A DNA stretch of 27,500 nucleotides from the NCBI RefSeq assembly GCF_023973825.1, contig NC_090116.1, forward strand, positions 695,001 through 722,500. The letters run 5' to 3'. Below are positions 22,646-27,500 of this stretch, in pieces (the stretch's first letter is position 1; the number at the start of each line of letters is the position of its first letter). The notes under the pieces were generated by a model. It was given only the letters and a program-made list of their open reading frames with translations, searched no databases and was not told the origin of the DNA. The position numbers were made by a program, and so were the translations under genes. This DNA is from Plasmodium brasilianum. Taxonomy: Eukaryota; Apicomplexa; Aconoidasida; Haemosporida; Plasmodiidae.

Positions 22646-22981
22646 GTATATGTATATGTATATAAATATACGTATACGCATACGTATATATGTAAATATG
22701 TTTAATCTAATGAATGACCCTTCCATCAGGTTGTCCTCATGTATTCCGACGTGAATCTCCAAAAAATGGAAATCCTACACGAATCAGTAAAATTTTTTTG
22801 ATGAGGACTATCCTTTTTTCGACCATTTTGTTTGATTTTTCTTTATGCACGTGTGTAGAGACTACCATTTTGTGTTCTTTTAAAACTGTATTACATAATG
22901 AGATGCTTTTACTTTTTAGCATTTTGTTTCTCCTTTACGTTCATGGTTAAAAAATTATTTTGCCATTTCGTCATCTTTTGA
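20138..22981 (+). CDS. Micro-exon multi-pass membrane protein, unknown function (at least 285 aa)
   Basis: I do not recognise the family. Exons: 20138-20265, 20628-20677, 20792-20834, 21007-21043, 21236-21292, 21395-21481, 21703-21759, 21905-21937, 22145-22276, 22469-22522, 22730-22786 and 22859-22981. All phases join. Donors are GTAATA, GTAGCC, GTATAT, GTAAGA, GTATAA, GTAAAT or GTAAAA; all acceptors are TAG or CAG. A TAG at 20132-20134 precedes the chosen ATG. The product has about seven to nine hydrophobic helices, two acidic loops (NEDLIDEELNPSILNE near 55 and KDNEENYMK) and LLYVGHLLVYLGIQDD near 87. The 3' end is uncertain: ending at TGA 22979-22981 is simplest, but acceptor 22861 would end the gene at TAA 22948-22950, and further candidate exons lie to 24124. 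Another 5' model (ATG at 19685 joined to 20116-20277) needs a GAG acceptor. That the gene exists is well supported; its exact ends are not. Confidence 0.68.
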
Positions 22982-23141
22982 GTTTATACCTATGTGCATA
23001 CAAGTACATAAGTGTATATACGTATATATATATATATATATATATATAAAAACGAGGGAATGTTCGAATGTGCGGTTACATACGTGTCTTCTCATTCTGC
23101 AAGTTACCTACAAAAACATCTTTTTTTTTCTTCTTTTTTTT

Positions 23142-23173
<32 letters not shown>

Positions 23174-23460
23174 CTTTCTTTCCCCCCCGGCCCCTTTTAT
23201 TTAAAAAAAAATATTGTAGATTGAAAACAGAGTCATGCTTGCATATGTATACTCACTTCAGTTGAACAATTACATTCCAGGGACCATAAATTAAAAGGAT
23301 TGTTTTCTATTTTCCGATATATTTCCTCGTTTCACTTTTCATTTCATATTACTTTTCTTTTGCTTTTTTTAAAAGAAAATTTCCCTCCTTTTTTTATTTT
23401 TTGTTGTACTTCTCTTATTTTTCATTAACTGTGCTCTCGTTTGCTATACTTTTCACGGCT

Positions 23461-23495
<35 letters not shown>

Positions 23496-23561
23496 AAAAA
23501 GAAAAAAGGTGTACAAAAGGTAATTCGAAAGAAAGAAAAAAAAAAAAAAAAAACTATACAT

Positions 23562-23745
23562 GAAATTGGACATAAAATTGCACATAAAATTGCATAAAAA
23601 ACTGAACAAAACATTGAACAAAAAATTGAACAAACAATTGAACAAAACATTGAACAAAAAATTGAACAAAAAATTGAACAAAAAATTGAACAAAACATTG
23701 AACAAACAATTGAACAAAAAATTGAACAAAACATTGAACAAAACT
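23562..23745 (+). repeat. 12-bp tandem repeat (AAAATTGAACAA)
   Basis: About fifteen copies of AAAATTGAACAA or AACATTGAACAA, degenerating at the left edge into AAAATTGCACAT. Because 12 is divisible by three, frames on both strands stay open (LNKTLNKK; FNFLFNVL), giving several spurious reading frames. Confidence 0.9.
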
Positions 23746-23912
23746 GAGTTTCAAAATCATCTTACGATTGCCTAGAAGTTTTCTTAACTTCGCTGTCGCA
23801 TATGCAGTCCCTTTTGCTAACAATTTCTACATTCCCCATTACATCCAAAATTTATTACATTTTGTTCGTTTTCATTTAAAATTTTTACTTCTGTTAATTC
23901 ATACGCATATGC

Positions 23913-23945
<33 letters not shown>

Positions 23946-24189
23946 ATGTATTCTTTACTTTACGTATGGCCCCCTCTTTTTTTTTTTATTTCTTAAAAAA
24001 TGGTCTTGGAAGCAGTGTAGTTAATTATGACATAAGAATGCTCATAAGTTTGATAAGCACATTTTTTGCTCTAATTTTTTATGTATGTTTCAAGTGTAGC
24101 CAATTCGATTTTTTATCCTTTTGAACAAATTCGTCAAGTGCATTTTTAGTAAAATGTAACATTCAGCATACTCATTATAATTGTGTACT

Positions 24190-24226
24190 CTTGTTTCTTG
24201 TTTCTTGTTTCTTGTTTCTTGTTTCT
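24190..24226 (+). repeat. 7-bp repeat (TTGTTTC) leading into poly-T
   Basis: Five copies of TTGTTTC precede a poly-T tract of about 24 bases (24227-24250), about 110 bases upstream of the GDAP2-like start codon. Probably promoter or leader DNA. Confidence 0.85.
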
Positions 24227-24358
24227 TTTTTTTTTTTTTTTTTTTTTTTTTGAACAAGTGTATGAAGCAGTCTGATCTTCAACAGTTACGACAACTCCAT
24301 TATTACAATTTTTTTTTATTACGTATGACAGATTCACCGTGGCCATTGATTTTGAAGA

Positions 24359-24866
24359 ATGTCGATAGGTGAAAAGTTTAATGAAGCCCTTTATTGGCTG
24401 AAAGAAGAATTGGATGAAATACTTAAAGAAGTAGAACTAGAAAAAAGCGAAATAATTTTAAGTGAAATATGTACGAAGATTAATGAAAAAATGAAAAGTA
24501 TGAACAGTAGTGAATCCTTAGACTTGTATAATGAAAAAGCAAAGGAACCAATAGAACATGCAAATTTAATATCTTGGCAAAAGTTGAATTATTGTATATT
24601 TCATTATGTTCATTTATACAATAAAATACATGAAAAATTGCTAATTGAAGAGGATGATTTTTATTTTACTTTTGATTCAAATAATTATTACGTGAGGAAA
24701 AAATTTAAGCATAGTCTGGCATTTCATCCGTTGGTATATACCATCGATGCTGCGTACTTCAATCTTTTGTTTTCCTTTATTTCTGGGGGCGTCAACAGGG
24801 ATGGCTGTGGTATTGATCACTATAGTGATCATGAACATGAACATGAACATGATCATGATCATGATC

Positions 24867-24905
<39 letters not shown>

Positions 24906-27486
24906 GCGATGACTATTTTCATTGCAGTAGTGTCTATTACTCTGATCATGATGACCATCAAAATAGACGTGCTTTAGTGGATGCACACAACAGGAATGAC
25001 GACCACCCAAGTAAGGATAATGCAAACAGAGGAAATATCTTTGACCACCTTAGCATGTATAAATGTTCGAGTAATAAGTGGTGTGGTAATAGTAACTACA
25101 TTACAAATATCATCATTGATCAGTCTTTACACAAAACGGGGTGCTCTACTACAGAACGGATGACTAGAGGAGATAAAATAAAAAAAAAGGCAAAAAATGA
25201 GGTGCACATTTTTGAGCAAAAAAAAGAGAAAAAAAAAAAAAATTCAAAAAAGTCAGTAAATGCAAAATAAAGTACATATACAACGATGATATAAAATATA
25301 AACAAAACTTTATTATAACAGAGGAGTCCTACGCATCCCTGAGTGAACGGTTCCCCAAAATTTTTGATATTACCAAATACATAGAAAGAAACACTCAAAT
25401 GTTATACAACTTTGGTGTAAAGAAGCAGGTCGAGTGGGTAAATTCGCCAAGTGGAAAAGAAATCCCGGCAGATGTAGAAGCGGGGGCAGATATAGAAGCG
25501 GGGGCAGATGTAGAAGCGGGGGCAGATATAGAAGCGGGGGCAGATGTAGAAGCGGGGGCAGATGTAGAAGCGGGGGCAGATATAGAAGCTGGGGCAGATA
25601 TAGAAGCCAGAGCAGATGTAGAAGCCAGAGCAGATGTAGAAGCCGGGGCAGATGTAGAATCCGGGGCAGATATAGAATCCATAGAACACCCAGGTGAAGT
25701 AAGAAGCAAGTGCGTCCTTCAACCGCCATGCACGCGTAACAACTGTGCTCGGACGGGTTTGCAACTTTTGGATGAAAATCATGCTCAGAAAAAAGATATG
25801 CAGCTAAAGGGTGAGAAAAACAAACGTAGAAGAAATGTGGAAGAAAAAGAATGGAATAAGAATAAGACATATCTAAATGATATATACACACGAACAGTGC
25901 AAAATAACATGTATACGGTTGAGCCTAATATGAATGAAAAGATTAAAGTGTATAACGGTGATATAACAAGTATTAGGTGTAACGCTATAGTATTATTTGC
26001 AAATAATAATTATAAATATTCAAAAAATGTGTGTGAAAATTTATATTCATCAAACTTAATGAAACTTGAAGAAGAAGAAAAATTGGAAATAAAAATGCAG
26101 AAGAGTGGTGAGGTCTATATAACAACGAGTTATGACAGTATTCATAAATACATCCTGCATGCAATGCTACCAAAATATAACAGCAAATTTGTTTTAGCAA
26201 CTCATAATACTATGAATTTATGTGTTCAAGAAATTTTATATAGATGTTTTGAAAAACAAATACAGTCTATATCAATTCCAGTAGTATCTTTTCATTTATT
26301 TTTTCCGATTAACATCTTTTTAATAACATTACTAAAGAGCATACGATCTCTTTTAATTCAACCACACTTTTACAATACTGTTAAAACGATAGTATTAGTA
26401 ACGAATTCTAATGATATATATTTTCTTTTATTAAAATATATGTCCATATTTTTCCCTAGGTGTAGTCAGGAATCGTTTTTATCAACTAACATTGCCATTT
26501 TGGGAAACAAGTTCGGCTCGATCGACGTGCAGAATAGGAGCATACCCATATTTAGAAGCTTTAGGAAAGTGATGCATATGAACAGGGGCAGCAGAACTAG
26601 GCGTAGAAGGAGGCATGGTGGTAGATATGAAAGAAGATGTGGAAGCAGGCGTGGTAGGGGATGTTGCAGCGAACATTGCAGTGCAGATGAGAAAAATATT
26701 CATCATCCAAGTGCAGGAGATGCAGATTTTCCAGAATGGGATTTAAAAAAAAGGCATTCCTTGCAAAATGGCCCAGTTGGGGGAAATTACACCGATTTGT
26801 CGTACTCATCATGCTCTTCTTATATGGCAGATGCATCTCATATGTCATACTCCTCATCTGCTACTTCCTCGTACTCATCTACCTCTTCTTTTTGCTCCCC
26901 TTCAAGCATCTCTTCCTCCTCGGAAATATTCAAAGAAGCAGATGCCGAATTCTTAAATTTGCGCAGTGAAAACGAAGGCCATAAGAATTTTTTCAACTTG
27001 AATCAAATAAACAGAGGAGAAGACACGATGAACTTAGAATGCTGCCTAAGATTAAGTTACATGTATGATAAGAAGGAAAAATTTAAAGAACTAAAAGATA
27101 CTTATTTTGTTTATGACTACGGATTTGACGAACTGGGAAGGAATACAATCATAATAAATTTTTTTAATTTTCCGTTGGTATATAACTACAATTTATTATT
27201 CTTTTATTTGATATTTTATTTTAATATTTTTATGAGGAACCATTTTGTACTTTTATTTATTTTCTCTGAAAAAATTTCGTCAAATATAACAAAAGTTTTG
27301 TCATTATTTAAAGACATTTTTCAAGTAATTCAAGAATTTCTAAAAAATTTGAAAATTATTTATTTTTTTAACTATTCGTTGATATTTAAATTTTTCATAT
27401 ATATCCTCTACCCCTTCATTCCGTCCACCATATATGAAAACATTATATACTTGAATGATAACGCGGTAAAATTGGGAAAAAAATAA
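24359..27486 (+). CDS. GDAP2-like protein: macro domain plus CRAL-TRIO domain, with a frame break
   Basis: The start is set by ATG 24359 with an in-frame TGA at 24353-24355. The first frame runs to 25270; the second frame is already open from the poly-A run at about 25228-25242 and continues to TAA 27484-27486, so the parts join if one base is missing there. N-terminal part (about 140 aa): helical, unknown. Then His/Asp/Glu and Asn repeats, and a 12-unit ADVEAG repeat. A macro domain (about 25942-26463) shows YNGDITSIRCNAIVLFANN, SGEVYITTSY, YILHAMLPKYNSKF and terminal FFPR, as in human GDAP2. An Arg-rich and Ser-rich linker follows. The C-terminal CRAL-TRIO/Sec14-like domain (about 27095-27486) begins FVYDYGFDELGRNTIIIN. 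The glycine-rich ADP-ribose loop of active macro domains is absent, so binding may be lost. A GTAAAA donor at 27466 suggests a further exon past the window. The role is unknown; domain assignment is from motif memory. Confidence 0.82.
24826..24912 (+). repeat. Coding microsatellite: (His-Glu), (His-Asp), (Asn)12
   Basis: CATGAA, then CATGAT, then AATAAT units give HEHEH, HDHDHDH and about twelve Asn inside the N-terminal part of the GDAP2-like protein. All six frames stay open here, explaining several shadows (for example Ile/Met runs). Confidence 0.9.
25228..25250 (+). other. Poly-A run at the reading-frame break
   Basis: An A-rich run (GAGAA, then about 14 A, TTC, 6 A) is where the two frames of the GDAP2-like gene must exchange. 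Upstream frame: EQKKEKKKK. Downstream frame: FKKVSKCKIKYIYNDD. One extra base would join them into a single open frame. This could be an assembly homopolymer error, a true mutation or a short undetected intron. Confidence 0.75.
25468..25683 (+). repeat. GC-rich 18-bp coding repeat, 12 copies (ADVEAG)
   Basis: Twelve in-frame copies of GCAGATGTAGAAGCGGGG encode ADVEAG or ADIEAG, with ADIEAR, ADVEAR, ADVESG and ADIESI at the right edge. The unit is well above half GC, a sharp contrast with everything around it. It lies between the poly-A frame break and the macro domain. The reverse strand reads as repeating Pro/Ala/Ser or Tyr/Ile/Cys/Pro and is a shadow. Confidence 0.94.
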
Positions 27487-27500
27487 TGTACATATGTAAA

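Larger units (their letters stand above)
22982..24358. other. Possible 3' exons of the membrane gene, otherwise intergenic
   Basis: Three stretches look more coding than their surroundings. 23220-23294 follows a TTGTAG acceptor and encodes IENRVMLAYVYSLQLNN, ending at TAA. 23808-23879 follows a CAG and encodes LTISTFPITSKIYYILF, ending at TAA. 24016-24124 follows a CAG and encodes a membrane helix (MLISLISTFFALIFYVCF), ending at TGA. They can be joined in frame to the upstream membrane gene only by using weak donors (GTTAAA, GTTCGT). The rest is repeats and poly-T. I cannot decide whether these are exons. Confidence 0.35.

Noticed and set aside
23415..23823. Several frames with LNKTLNKK, CSIFCSIF or FVQFFVQ repeats
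   Set aside because: Artefacts of the 12-bp AAAATTGAACAA array.
25370..25891. Reverse-strand frames of 104-173 aa with SAPAS, YICPGF or LLHLPP repeats
   Set aside because: Antisense of the ADVEAG repeat; the sense frame extends into a recognisable macro domain.

Overview
This window looks like nuclear DNA from a malaria parasite (Plasmodium). The evidence is very AT-rich intergenic DNA, long poly-T and poly-A tracts, short introns with GTAA/GTAT donors and TAG/CAG acceptors, asparagine/lysine-rich low-complexity inserts in proteins, and recognisable apicomplexan genes. Exons are less AT-extreme than I would expect for P. falciparum, so a P. malariae- or P. ovale-like species is my guess; the sequence alone does not fix the species. 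From memory, the order SufS, large conserved protein, eIF3i, DMT-family transporter resembles a block on P. falciparum chromosome 7. I could not check this.

Layout, left to right. 514-2586 (+): spliced gene of unknown function, about 315 aa in up to 7 exons. 3010-5010 (+): two-exon apicoplast cysteine desulfurase SufS with a signal peptide and a repeat-expanded transit peptide. 5999-9487 (+): single-exon protein of 1162 aa, unknown, with three tandem-repeat inserts. 10438-12042 (-): three-exon eIF3 subunit I, 327 aa, reconstructed by finding two short upstream exons. 12043-16524: 4.5 kb without a convincing gene, full of short tandem repeats, serving as the shared upstream region of two divergent genes. 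16525-17493 (+): ten-helix drug/metabolite transporter family protein. 17494-20137: gene-free and repeat-rich. 20138 to about 22981 or beyond (+): a membrane protein split into at least 12 small exons, with a 3' end I could not settle. 24359-27486 (+): a GDAP2-like protein (macro domain plus CRAL-TRIO/Sec14-like domain) whose reading frame breaks at a poly-A run near 25242 and which may continue past the window.

The genes do not form an operon; each has its own promoter space. SufS and the DMT transporter are both plausibly apicoplast proteins (Fe-S cluster sulfur supply and plastid solute transport), but their closeness is probably chance. eIF3i is a cytosolic translation factor. The least described items are the micro-exon membrane gene, the 7-exon gene at the left edge, and the divergent macro/CRAL-TRIO protein. 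I found no tRNA, rRNA, CRISPR array or transposon.
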